Positions 17,001 to 24,860 of a stretch of 64,000 nt of DNA are shown one piece after another (position 1 is the stretch's first letter; each line of letters begins with the position of its first letter). Source of the DNA: GCA-003244245 sp035606945 (GTDB lineage: Bacteria; Actinomycetota; Actinomycetes; Mycobacteriales; Pseudonocardiaceae); contig DATNDR010000021.1 of the NCBI GenBank assembly GCA_035606945.1, positions 1 through 64,000 on the forward strand. The letters are read 5' to 3'. The position numbers and the translations under genes are program-made. The notes under the pieces were generated by a model. The model was not told where the DNA came from. It worked only from the letters and a program-made list of their open reading frames with translations, and did not search any database.

Positions 17001-17637
17001 CCTGTTCTGTGATCCGAGCGCGCAGCTCGGCCAACGGGCCATCCCGTCCGGTGAAATGCGTAATCTCACCTGGTAGCGCACTGCCGGGCCGCTCGGATAG
17101 CGGTCCAGGTGCCGGTACGGCCAACCGCTCCTCGACCATAATCGGCCCGTGACGCTGCGGCTCGTCATCACCGTAAGTAGCATCCGTGCGGTGGCCTCTT
17201 TGTCGAGGTATTGCTAAGTCTAGTGCATTTCCGTAGCGTAGGTCACCGGCGTCGAGAAATGCCTGTCGATCACCCGCAGGCATTCTGGTCAGATCGTCGA
17301 CGTCCACGAGTCCATCCCAGGTGGTCTGGTAGATGACTGCCAGAGTCTTCAGTGTTCGCACCGACGGCCGAACACCTCCCATTGGCCATTTTTCATACTC
17401 ACAGATACGACTGCCGCGCATGCGAAAATTGGAGTCGTTTCTAATCCGGTTGAACCGCGCCGCAACTTCGTTCTGGGTGAGTTCATGCGCCAACCGCCAG
17501 GCCTCGCGAGGCCGACGTCCGCAGCGCATCAGAGCGGCCACAAGCTGCTCGATAAGTTGGTGGCCGTCCAGTCCGAGTTTGACAAGACGCTCGCGCTGTT
17601 GATCGCGATACGCCTTGCTAGCTGGTTTGTGCGGCAT
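14005..17637 (-). CDS. XRE-NB-ARC-TPR protein 1 (STAND NTPase)
   Basis: About 1210 residues. The N terminus holds an XRE-type helix-turn-helix (around residues 45-110, ELTQNEVAARFNRI then GSRICEYEKWPMGG). Residues ~195-500 are an NB-ARC NTPase: FTGRDGPLAEL, P-loop DGMAGVGKTA, Walker B VLIVLDNA, sensor LITSRRKLTGL, GRLPLALRLIAGRL. After a winged-helix part containing YRMHDLVRLYARE come 13 nearly identical 40-residue TPRs plus one diverged end unit. Such STAND proteins stay off until a ligand binds the TPRs, then oligomerise; here the DNA-binding head suggests a transcription regulator, though related designs act in phage defence. I take ATG 17637 because it aligns with the start of the paralogue at 21907; ATG 17643 is also possible. 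Confidence 0.92.
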   Translation of the reverse strand: MPHKPASKAYRDQQRERLVKLGLDGHQLIEQLVAALMRCGRRPREAWRLAHELTQNEVAARFNRIRNDSNFRMRGSRICEYEKWPMGGVRPSVRTLKTLAVIYQTTWDGLVDVDDLTRMPAGDRQAFLDAGDLRYGNALDLAIPRQRGHRTDATYGDDEPQRHGPIMVEERLAVPAPGPLSERPGSALPGEITHFTGRDGPLAELRARITEQASQDTVVTIFAIDGMAGVGKTAFARHAAQEFAKAFPDGAIWVDLYGHTPGMRPREPFGALEQMLLQLGVPPEAMKADLAERQDQWRHRIYARRVLIVLDNALSSDQILPLLPETPGCLVLITSRRKLTGLTDAYPLSLDVLEWEEAERLFVKLVGAQRCKDREAVRQILTACGRLPLALRLIAGRLRHHRDEQLADVAADFADQTAALDAFVAEHLSVRSVFEWSYRLLTDEQRRAFRLLGWHPGPAITPVVIAAMADVSPARGKRVLRELVDHNLLDPLSVAGVPGGPRYRMHDLVRLYARECADFEEPPTERAAAVKRLAASYAAITREADRMLRPYVSGDAGKSDARGSVLTFVDAVQARTWLTAERHNLVGCVGAMSPSTDAADLSTVLAVHFRDFGFWSNVRYLYGQALTAYRHLGDQPGEVDALWGLGEVQRRVGEYSQAREYHTQALTLARQLGYRRGEALALWGLGQVERLVGEYRRARKYHTQALVLARQLGYRRGEADALWGLGQVERRVGEYGQAREYHMQALILARQLGYRRGEALALWGLAHVERLVGEYRRARDYHAEGLALVQHLGDRPGEVLALWGLGEVERRAGDYDRAREYHTHALALARQLGDRPAEVNALWGLGEVERLVGEYGQAREYHTRALDSARHLGYRRGEVLALRGLGHVERLVGEYGQAREHYTRALTLARHLGDRPDEILALWGLGEIERRVGEYGQAREYHTQALALARHLGDRPGEVWALRGLGEVERLVGQYGQARDYHIQALALARRLGDRPDEVLALRGLGEVEWRVGEYGQAREYHTQALALARQLGDRPGEVLALRGLGEVQRLIGQYDQARQYQTQALALARHLGDRLGEVLALRGLGEVQRLIGHYDQARQYHTQALTFARNLGYRLGEADALRGLGEVERLIGHYEQARQYHTQALTFTRNLGDRSGEAEALWALGQVASDTAERGQACELWQKALEIHEQLGVPFAETIRAAMRQLGCC
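14055..15738 (-). repeat. 120-bp tandem repeats coding TPR units of NB-ARC protein 1
   Basis: Fourteen 120-bp units are visible, each coding one 40-residue TPR of the form ALWGLGEVERLVGEYGQARE. Units differ mainly in the third codon positions and a few surface residues, so the array is probably homogenised by recombination. Long identical stretches occur, for example around 14365-14415 and 14485-14535. The terminal unit (14055-14165) is diverged. Confidence 0.9.
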
Positions 17638-18063
17638 TCCCATTCGCCCTTCTAGGCCACTTCACCATTTATACACCCGGGAAACGAAACTCCCGCAGCT
17701 AAGTGCCCGATTTGTCCGCTTCTTCCCGAAAAATCCGCCCAGGGTAGCGAGAATTTTGCGTTGCGGATGGGCCATCCCACCAGGTCAAGCCTACTTGGTC
17801 GGGGGAGGAAATCTCTCCACCGCACGTGAACGACATGCGCTCTGGCATATGTCAATATGATCTAAGTACTCGACCAACGCGTTGTTCGCCACCTGTCACC
17901 AGGGCGGGTCATCCACGCTCGAGGGTAGCGCGCTTATCCGCCTTCGGGCATGTAATCCACCCTTTGGGGATCTCATATAGGTCCGCAACGTAGGGATGAT
18001 CAACGCATGCGGGAATTATCACCTAGGCAGCTTCAAGGGGCGATTCTTAAAGAGGAGGAAGAC
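17638..18063. promoter_or_regulatory. Divergent intergenic region between NB-ARC gene 1 and a small gene
   Basis: These 426 bases have lower GC than average and no convincing gene on either strand. They must contain the promoters of the leftward NB-ARC gene and the rightward gene at 18064. Candidate -10-like AT patches occur near 17850-17865 and 17975-17985. I could not identify a clear operator, though an autoregulatory site for the XRE domain would be expected here. Confidence 0.35.
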
Positions 18064-18471
18064 GTGCCTGTTATGGATTACCGAACGCGAGATGGGCTCA
18101 GCGATTACGGCTTCTCGATAGAGCATCAGCCGGACAACGGGTGGCGGGTGTACGTCATTTTTCACCCCTTTCGCCAAGGTGACAACACCCTGAATTTACC
18201 TTATGAAGCTATTGATAATAAGGGCCGCCGATATATAGACTGGCCGGGGAATGTAGATAGTTTAGGAGAAGCAAGAACAGTCGCCGGCCTCTGGGCCGAG
18301 CTAGTTGAGCCTTGGCGGCGGACCCAAGAACAAAGGACGCTCTACGTCGAGTTGATCGAGCGTTATCTGCAGACCCAAGAGCGAAGAATGGCTGCCGTAG
18401 CTGGCCGAGATCTGATTAGTGATGCGGTTGAGAGTCAGCGGCCTCACACGGTAAGGGACGAGGTGGCGTAG
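18064..18471 (+). CDS. Hypothetical protein between the two NB-ARC genes
   Basis: The 135-residue protein begins at GTG 18064, five bases after AGAGGAGG, rather than at the ATG at 18007. It has mixed alpha/beta character: YGFSIEHQPDNGWRVYVIFHP, LPYEAIDNKGRRYIDWPG, then a long charged helix with LVEPWRRTQEQRTLYVELIERYL. No transmembrane segment and no known motif are seen. Codon use is less GC-biased than the backbone genes, which suggests recent acquisition. Its place between two paralogous STAND proteins makes it a candidate partner, ligand or regulated product. Confidence 0.7.
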   Translation: MPVMDYRTRDGLSDYGFSIEHQPDNGWRVYVIFHPFRQGDNTLNLPYEAIDNKGRRYIDWPGNVDSLGEARTVAGLWAELVEPWRRTQEQRTLYVELIERYLQTQERRMAAVAGRDLISDAVESQRPHTVRDEVA

Positions 18472-18499
18472 TGCGGTCAGCGACGTTGGTTCGAAATCA

Positions 18500-21400
18500 T
18501 CAAGACTCGAGTTGGTGCATGGCCGCACGAACGGTCGCAGCAAACGGAACGTCGAGCCGTTCATAAATCTCGAGCGCTTCGCGCCAGTATTCACCCGCTC
18601 GATTGCAGTCCGTGGTATCGGCGGCGATATGGCCTAATCCCCACAGCGCATCGGCTACAACGCGTCGGTCACCGAGTTGCCGAGCGAGGGCCAGGGCCTG
18701 GGTGTGATATTCATGGGCCTGGGTGTATTCGCCGGCGAGTCGCTGATCTTCACCTAGCCCCCACAGCGCCTCAGCTTCAGCGCGTCGGTAACCGAGGCGC
18801 CGGGCCAGGGTCAGCGACTGGGTGTGGTATTCGTACGCTGAATCATGGTTTCCGGCGAGCCGCTCAACCTCGGCCAGTCCCCACAGAGCATCGGCTTCGA
18901 GGCGCCGATCACCGAGGCGGCGAGCCAAAGCCAAAGCTTGAGCCTCATATTCGCGGGCCTCGACGTACTCACCGGTGAGCCGCTGAACCTCGCCCATGCC
19001 CCGCAGTGCGCCGGCTTCACCGAATCGGTAACCAATAAGCCTCGCAATGATCAAGGACTGGCTGTGGTATTCGCGTGCCTTGCCGTAATTGCCGGCGAGC
19101 CGCTCAACCTCGCCCAGTCCCCGCAGCGCGTCCGCTTCATTGCGCCGATAACCGAGGTTCCTGGCAATGATCAAGGACTGGCTGTGGTATTCGCGTGCCT
19201 TGCCGTAATTGCCGGCGAGCCGCTCAACCTCGCCCAGTCCCCGCAGCGCGTCGAGTTCAACGCGCCGTTCACCGAGCTGCCGGGCTACGGCCAAAGCCTG
19301 CGCCTCGTACTCACGGGCCCGGCCGTACTCGCCGATCAGCCGCTCAACCTGGCCCAGTCCCCGCAGCGCGTCGGCTTCATTGCGCCGGTAACCAAGTTGC
19401 CGGGCTAGAGTCAGTGCCTGGGTGTGATACTCGCGGGCCTGACCGTACTCACCGACTAGCTTCTTAATCTGGCCCAGTCCCCGCAGTGCTTCGGCTTCAG
19501 TGCGCCGATAAGTGAGTTTCCGGGCTAGGGTCAGTGCCTGGGTGTAGTAATCGCGGGCCTGACTGTACTCACCGACGAGTCGCTCCACCTGGCCCAATCC
19601 CCATAGCGCGTCGGCTTCACCGAATCGGTAACCGAGGTGTCGGGCGAGGGCCAAGGCCTGGGTGTGGTACTCACGGGCTTGGTCGTGCTCGCCGACGAGC
19701 CGTTCAATTTGGCCCAGTCCCCACAGCGCGTCGGCTTCAGCGCGCTGGTCACCCAGTTGCCGGGCCAGGGCCAACGCCTGAGTGTCATATTCGCGGGCTT
19801 GGCTGCATTCGCCGACCAGCCGCTCAACCTCGCCCAGTCCTCGCAGCGCGTCGGCCTCAGCGCGCCGGTCACCGAGTTCCTGTGCGAGTGTCAGAGCCTG
19901 GTTGTAATGCGTGCGAGCCTGGCCGTACTCGCCGACGAGCCGCTCAACCTCGCCCAGCCCCCACAGGGCGTCTACTTCACCCCGCCGGTAACCGAGGTGC
20001 CGGTAGACGGTCAGGGCTTGGCCGTAGAGGTACCGGACGTCCGACCAGAAACCGAAGTCGCGGAAGTGTACAGCCAGGACGGTCGACAGGTCCGCGGCTT
20101 CTGGGGTCGGGCTCATCGCTCGTACGCACCCGAGGAGGTTGAGCCGTTCAGCGATCAACCAAGTCTGCGCCTGCGATGCATCAGCGAACGCGAGTACCGC
20201 ACGTTGGACCGCAGCCCTACCGGAGGCGTCCGCGACATAGGGCCGCAGCAACCGGTCAGCCTCCCGGGTGATCGCCAGATAGCTGCCAGCCAGGCGATCT
20301 ACCGCTGCCGCCCGCTCGATCGGTGATTCTTCAGCGTCGGCACGTTCCCGAGCGTAGAGCCGCACCAGGTCATGCATCCGGTACCGCGGACCGCCAGGCG
20401 CACGTGCGGCGGAGAGCTGCTCGAGTAGGTTTTGGTCCACCAACTCACGGAGCAGCTGCCTGCCCTGGGCGTGCGATAGGGCGGCCACTGCGGCGATCAC
20501 TACCAGGGTTATCTCGGGTCCGGGATGCCAACCCAGCAGGCGGAAGGCCCGACGCTGCGTATCGGTCAGCAACCGGTAGGACCACTCAAACGCCGCCCGC
20601 ACTGAGAGATGTTCGGCCACAAATGCATCCAGCGCCGCAGTTTGATCAGCAAAGTCTGCGGCGACTTCGGCGAGGAGTTCATCGCGGTGGTGACGTAACC
20701 GCCCGGCAATGAGCCGGATCGCCAGCGGCAACCGGCCACACGCGGCCAGGATCTGCCGAACCGCGTCACGATCTGTGCAACGTTGCTCGCCGACCAGCTT
20801 GATGAACAACTGCTCCGCCTCTGCCCATCCCAACACGTCTAATGAGAGCGGGTAGGCGTCGGTCAAACCGGTCAGTTTGCGCCTGCTGGTGATCAGCACC
20901 AGGCAACCGGACGCATCGGGAAGCAATGGCAGGACTTGGTCGCTGGTGAGCGCGTTGTCCAGCACGATCAGCATGCGCCGCGCGTGGATGTGGTGTCGCC
21001 ACTGGTCCCTGCGTTCGGCGAGGTTAGCCTTGATCGCTTCGGGCGGCACGCCTAGTTGAAGAAGCATTTGCTCCAACGCGCCCGAGGGCTCCCGTGGCTG
21101 CATGCCGGGAGTGTGGCCGTAGAGATCTACCCAGATTGCCCCGTCCGGGTAACGCCTGGCAAACTCCTGCGCGGCGCGCCGGGCGAACGCCGTCTTGCCG
21201 ATTCCTGCCATACCGTCAATGGCATAGATGGACACCACGCTGGCCTGGGGCGTCTGTTCGATGATCCGAGCGCGCAACTCGGCCATTGGTCCATCCCGTC
21301 CCGTGAAGTGCGTGACTTCGCCAGGAAGTCCACCGCCCGACCGCTCAGGTGAGGACCTAGGCGCCGGTATTGTTAGCTGTTTATCGACAATCACCGATTC

Positions 21401-21907
21401 TTCTGGGATGATCGATCGTTTACTGTGTGGGTCATCAGCCCCTCGCGCCGCACCTGAGTGACGATGTGTCTTCTGAAAATTCGGTAAATCTAACGAATTT
21501 CTGTCGGGTAAGTCGCCGATGTCCAGGAATGCCTGGCGGTCGCCGGGGGGCATCTCCTGCAAATCGTCGATATCGACAAGTCGGTCCCAGCGGGTTTCAT
21601 AAATTGCTGCCAGAATCTTCAGCACCCGCACCGACGGCCGAACGCCTCCCATTGGCCATTTTTCATACTCGCAAATGCGGCTGCCGCGCATGCGGATATT
21701 TGCATCACCTCTCATTTGATTGAACCGAGCTGCAACCTCATCCTGCGTGAGTTCGCAGGCCAATCTCCAAGCCTCACGCGGCCGGTATCCGCAGCGCATC
21801 AAGTCAGCGACGAGTTGCTCGATGAGTTGGCGGCCGTCCACCCCCAGCTGGATCAGACGTTCCCGCTGCTGAGAACGGTACGCTTTATTCCCTGGTTTGA
21901 ACGGCAT
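18500..21907 (-). CDS. XRE-NB-ARC-TPR protein 2 (STAND NTPase, paralogue of protein 1)
   Basis: The 1135-residue protein has the same order as its neighbour: XRE helix-turn-helix (~residues 45-115, LTQDEVAARFNQM, SRICEYEKWPMGG), NB-ARC with FTGRDGPMAEL, P-loop DGMAGIGKTA (231-240), MLIVLDNA, LITSRRKLTGL, winged-helix with YRMHDLVRLYARE, and 11 conserved TPRs plus a diverged terminal one. The N-terminal 500 residues are closely similar to protein 1, the linker at ~140-190 and TPRs less so. ATG 21907 follows AAGGGGGG. Same strand as protein 1, separated by an opposing small gene, so each probably has its own promoter. Confidence 0.92.
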   Translation of the reverse strand: MPFKPGNKAYRSQQRERLIQLGVDGRQLIEQLVADLMRCGYRPREAWRLACELTQDEVAARFNQMRGDANIRMRGSRICEYEKWPMGGVRPSVRVLKILAAIYETRWDRLVDIDDLQEMPPGDRQAFLDIGDLPDRNSLDLPNFQKTHRHSGAARGADDPHSKRSIIPEESVIVDKQLTIPAPRSSPERSGGGLPGEVTHFTGRDGPMAELRARIIEQTPQASVVSIYAIDGMAGIGKTAFARRAAQEFARRYPDGAIWVDLYGHTPGMQPREPSGALEQMLLQLGVPPEAIKANLAERRDQWRHHIHARRMLIVLDNALTSDQVLPLLPDASGCLVLITSRRKLTGLTDAYPLSLDVLGWAEAEQLFIKLVGEQRCTDRDAVRQILAACGRLPLAIRLIAGRLRHHRDELLAEVAADFADQTAALDAFVAEHLSVRAAFEWSYRLLTDTQRRAFRLLGWHPGPEITLVVIAAVAALSHAQGRQLLRELVDQNLLEQLSAARAPGGPRYRMHDLVRLYARERADAEESPIERAAAVDRLAGSYLAITREADRLLRPYVADASGRAAVQRAVLAFADASQAQTWLIAERLNLLGCVRAMSPTPEAADLSTVLAVHFRDFGFWSDVRYLYGQALTVYRHLGYRRGEVDALWGLGEVERLVGEYGQARTHYNQALTLAQELGDRRAEADALRGLGEVERLVGECSQAREYDTQALALARQLGDQRAEADALWGLGQIERLVGEHDQAREYHTQALALARHLGYRFGEADALWGLGQVERLVGEYSQARDYYTQALTLARKLTYRRTEAEALRGLGQIKKLVGEYGQAREYHTQALTLARQLGYRRNEADALRGLGQVERLIGEYGRAREYEAQALAVARQLGERRVELDALRGLGEVERLAGNYGKAREYHSQSLIIARNLGYRRNEADALRGLGEVERLAGNYGKAREYHSQSLIIARLIGYRFGEAGALRGMGEVQRLTGEYVEAREYEAQALALARRLGDRRLEADALWGLAEVERLAGNHDSAYEYHTQSLTLARRLGYRRAEAEALWGLGEDQRLAGEYTQAHEYHTQALALARQLGDRRVVADALWGLGHIAADTTDCNRAGEYWREALEIYERLDVPFAATVRAAMHQLES
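18560..19990 (-). repeat. 120-bp tandem repeats coding TPR units of NB-ARC protein 2
   Basis: Twelve 120-bp units. Two neighbouring units are identical over 89 bases (19044-19132 and 19164-19252), giving the protein segment NYGKAREYHSQSLIIAR twice. That is the mark of a recent unit duplication, while other units in the array differ more. Confidence 0.9.
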
Positions 21908-22399
21908 AACATCCCCCCTTCCTGAAGCAACCTACTGTTATACACCCGTGGTCAGAAATGCTCTAAGGCAACGCCGGATTTGTCGATTTCGGCCGGAAGA
22001 AATTTATTGCAGACTTGTGAGTTTTGCGTAGAAGAAAATAGCATTTGTGCAGGTCACGGCCAGGTTGGCCATGGGAAGAAATCTCTCCGCGTAGCGTGAA
22101 CGGCGCCGACCGTAGGCGTCTGTGAACATGAATTTACTTGCCCGCCCCACCTGTTGCGCATCGAGTCGCACCCGCGTGAGCCGGGCCGAGGATACCGTGC
22201 TCCATCCGCCGCCTCATCTGTGGAACTTGACTACCCTGGCGCCTGAGACATACGTCTTGATCTTGAAGAGGCATGAACGCGCAATGGGGTTTTTGCATGC
22301 GGATCAGGGATACTCCGTATGGGTTCACAGGTCGATCGTCGGCAAGCAACCGGTAAAAGCGACATGGCAAATATGTGCCAGCCCAGCTTCGACCGGACC
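21908..22399. other. Intergenic region upstream of NB-ARC protein 2
   Basis: This stretch has reduced GC near 21950-22060, where the promoter of the leftward NB-ARC gene should lie. Beyond that I see no supported gene, repeat or RNA until the glycosyltransferase remnant described next. Confidence 0.3.
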
Positions 22400-22532
22400 A
22401 GGCAGACCGCACTGCCATCCGGCTGACGGTGGCGCGCCGGCCGATCCGGTAGCGCGCGAGCCGCAACCGCCACGATGTGTCGGTGTCCTCGTAGGGGCAG
22501 AACAATAAGGCCGGGACGCCACCGGTCAGCCG
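22400..22532 (-). pseudogene. Remnant of a second GT2 (rhamnosyltransferase-like) gene
   Basis: Leftward reading gives LTGGVPALLF followed by CPYEDTDTSWRLRLARYRIG. The motif EDTDxSWRLRLA is the conserved acceptor-side motif of bacterial GT2 rhamnosyltransferases and GT2 wall enzymes. No start, no nucleotide-sugar-binding half and no intact C terminus are present, so it is a fragment. It lies between the NB-ARC island and the intact GT2 gene at 22631. Confidence 0.45.
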
Positions 22533-22630
22533 GGCTGGGACAGTCGGGTGGACCGCGCGCCAAGGAGGCGCCGGTACGCCGGTGGTGCCGGTAGTCGGGT
22601 CGCGTGCGCCGGGGGGCAGAATCGGGCGCC

Positions 22631-23512
22631 ATGCCCCCCAGTGACTCCTACGGTCAGGAACTGGCGGTCGTCACGGTGACGTACTCGCCTGGCGACACGC
22701 TGGAAACGTTCCTGGATTCGGTCGTCAAGGCCACCAGCCGACCGGTGCGGGTATTGCTGGCCGACAACGGGTCCACCGACGGAGCGCCGGAGCGCGCGGC
22801 CCACCGCGACGGTGTGCAGCTGTTGCGGATCGGGGAGAACGTCGGATACGGCACTGCCGCTAACCGGGGTGTCGCCGAGTGGGGACCCGAAGTGGGCTGG
22901 GTAGCGGTGGCCAATCCGGACATCGAATGGCACCCCGGTAGCCTCGACGACCTGCTCTCGGCCGCGCAGCGATGGCCCCGGGCGGGTGCATTGGGGCCGC
23001 TGATCCGCCAACCGGATGGGCAGGTCTACCCGTCCGCGCGGCTGCTGCCTGCCCTGGGCCGCGGCACCGGGCATGCGGTGTTCGGTCCCCTCTGGCCGGA
23101 CAATCCGTGGACGGCAGCGTACCGCCAGTCCGACGCCGCGTTGGGTGAACGGACCGCGGAGTGGCTGTCCGGGTCGTGCCTGCTGTTGCGCCGGGCCGCC
23201 TTCGAGTCCGTCGGCGGGTTCGACACCCGATATTTCATGTACTTCGAGGATGTCGATCTCGGCGACCGGCTGGGTCGCGCCGGATGGCTCAACGTCTACG
23301 TGCCCACAGCCGAGGTCACTCACATCGGCGGCCATGCCACCAGCCGAGTCGCCGGCCCGATGCTCGCTGAGCATCACCACAGCACCTACCGGTACCTCGC
23401 CGACCGGCACCCAGGCCCGCTGTATGCGCCGCTGCGGCTGGCCCTGCGGGCCGGGCTGGCCACCCGGCTGCAGCTGCTGCGCCGCGCCGACCGACGCGGG
23501 GAGCGACGCTGA
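22631..23512 (+). CDS. wbbL: GT2 rhamnosyltransferase, WbbL-like
   Basis: The 293-residue cytoplasmic GT2 enzyme shows VVTVTYSPGDTL, the nucleotide-binding LLADNGSTDG, NVGYGTAANRGV, the metal-binding VANPDIEWHP, and MYFEDVDLGDRLGRAGW. In mycobacteria WbbL adds L-rhamnose from dTDP-rhamnose to decaprenyl-PP-GlcNAc, forming the linker between peptidoglycan and arabinogalactan. The ATG at 22631 is chosen over 22604 because conserved sequence begins shortly after it. dTDP-rhamnose comes from the rmlB/rmlD products, and manB follows as in M. tuberculosis Rv3265c-Rv3264c. Confidence 0.9.
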   Translation: MPPSDSYGQELAVVTVTYSPGDTLETFLDSVVKATSRPVRVLLADNGSTDGAPERAAHRDGVQLLRIGENVGYGTAANRGVAEWGPEVGWVAVANPDIEWHPGSLDDLLSAAQRWPRAGALGPLIRQPDGQVYPSARLLPALGRGTGHAVFGPLWPDNPWTAAYRQSDAALGERTAEWLSGSCLLLRRAAFESVGGFDTRYFMYFEDVDLGDRLGRAGWLNVYVPTAEVTHIGGHATSRVAGPMLAEHHHSTYRYLADRHPGPLYAPLRLALRAGLATRLQLLRRADRRGERR

Positions 23513-23753
23513 TACCGATAGGGCTTACCTGCCAGTCCGAAGGGACCTCCGTCTCGTCGGCGACAAGACCGTTCCCGCGCCCGGCAGTTACCTCATGAGC
23601 AGGTCCGGTGGCTGGGCGCACTGGTGGAAATCGGGGTAAAACGGGCTGCCGCAGCGACCCTTCGCGGTCAGCGCGCATCGCCGAGTGGCAGAGTCTTGCC
23701 CGTCGTACGCTGCGTGGTCGCCGCATGTGGTTTGGCCTTCGAGGAGTTCGCGC

Positions 23754-24860
23754 ATGGCGTCGTGTTTCGCTGCCGTGCCGGCGGCACCGCTACCCGGTGT
23801 CGAGGCCGTCGTGCTGGTCGGCGGCTTGGGTACCCGGATGCGGCCACTGACGCTGTCTGCGCCCAAGCCGATGCTGCCCACCGCGGGCGTGCCGTTGCTC
23901 ACCCACCTGCTGGGCCGGATTCGCGCGGCTGGAGTGACGCACGTGGTCCTGGGAACGTCCTATCGCGCCGAGGTGTTCGCGACCCACTTCGGTGACGGGT
24001 CGGCACTGGGACTGAAGCTGGACTACGTCATCGAGCAAGAACCGCTGGGCACCGGCGGAGGAATCCGCAATGTCGCATCCGCGCTGACCGAGCCCGATGT
24101 GCTGGTGTTCAACGGAGATGTGCTGTCTGGTGTGGACCCGGCCGATGTGGTGCGTACCCACCGCCGGACGGAGGCGGACGTGACGCTGCATCTGGTGCGG
24201 GTACCCGATCCGCGGGCCTTCGGCTGCGTGCCAACCAGCGCCGAGGGGCGGGTACTCGGCTTCCTCGAGAAAACCGACGACCCCCCGACCGACCTAATCA
24301 ACGCCGGCTGCTACGTGTTTCGGCGGTCGGTCCTCGACTCCATCCCACCGGGGCGAGCGGTGTCGGTGGAGCGCGAGACCTTCCCGGGGCTGCTGGCGTC
24401 CGGGGCTCACCTGCACGCGCATGTGGATGCTTCGTACTGGCTGGACTTGGGCACGCCCGCGGCCTTCGTCCAGGGCTCCGCCGACCTCGTTCGTGGTCTG
24501 GCGCCGTCTCCTGCACTTCCCGGGCCGGTGGGTGAGGCGTTGGTGCTGGCCGGTGCCACGGTGCACGCCGGCGCGCGGGTTGAGGGTGGTTCGGTGGTGG
24601 GTGCCGGTGCGGTGGTCCACCGCGGGGCGCAGGTACTCGGCTCGGTGCTGATGGATCGCGCTCAGGTCGGCCCGGGCGCCCACGTGCAATGCAGCGTGCT
24701 GGGTGCGGGCGCGCAGGTCGGCTCGCAGGCGGTGGTGCACGATGCAGTGATCGGCGACGACGCAGTGGTGGGAGCACGCTGCGAGCTGCGGGACGGGTTG
24801 CGGGTCTGGCCTGGAGTCGTACTGCCCGACGGGGGTATACGCTTTTCCGCCGATGTCTGA
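23754..24860 (+). CDS. manB: Mannose-1-phosphate guanylyltransferase / NDP-sugar pyrophosphorylase
   Basis: The 368-residue protein has a nucleotidyltransferase domain with VVLVGGLGTRMRPLTLSAPKPMLP (shown here only by its GGLGTRMRPLT core), EQEPLGTGGG and VFNGDVLSG, followed by left-handed beta-helix hexapeptide repeats (GARVEGGSVVGAGAVVHRG). It makes GDP-mannose from mannose-1-phosphate and GTP for lipomannan and glycoprotein synthesis. The start is ATG 23754 with GAGGAG eight bases upstream. The 3' end overlaps the next gene by eight bases. It corresponds to Rv3264c, called manB in M. tuberculosis; do not confuse it with the phosphomannomutase at 38294. Confidence 0.9.
   Translation: MASCFAAVPAAPLPGVEAVVLVGGLGTRMRPLTLSAPKPMLPTAGVPLLTHLLGRIRAAGVTHVVLGTSYRAEVFATHFGDGSALGLKLDYVIEQEPLGTGGGIRNVASALTEPDVLVFNGDVLSGVDPADVVRTHRRTEADVTLHLVRVPDPRAFGCVPTSAEGRVLGFLEKTDDPPTDLINAGCYVFRRSVLDSIPPGRAVSVERETFPGLLASGAHLHAHVDASYWLDLGTPAAFVQGSADLVRGLAPSPALPGPVGEALVLAGATVHAGARVEGGSVVGAGAVVHRGAQVLGSVLMDRAQVGPGAHVQCSVLGAGAQVGSQAVVHDAVIGDDAVVGARCELRDGLRVWPGVVLPDGGIRFSADV

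Noticed and set aside
23513..23753. Gap between wbbL and the guanylyltransferase gene searched for a tRNA
   Set aside because: A GCCGAGTGGCAGAGT-like string near 23679 hints at a D-arm but no acceptor stem or T-loop could be folded.
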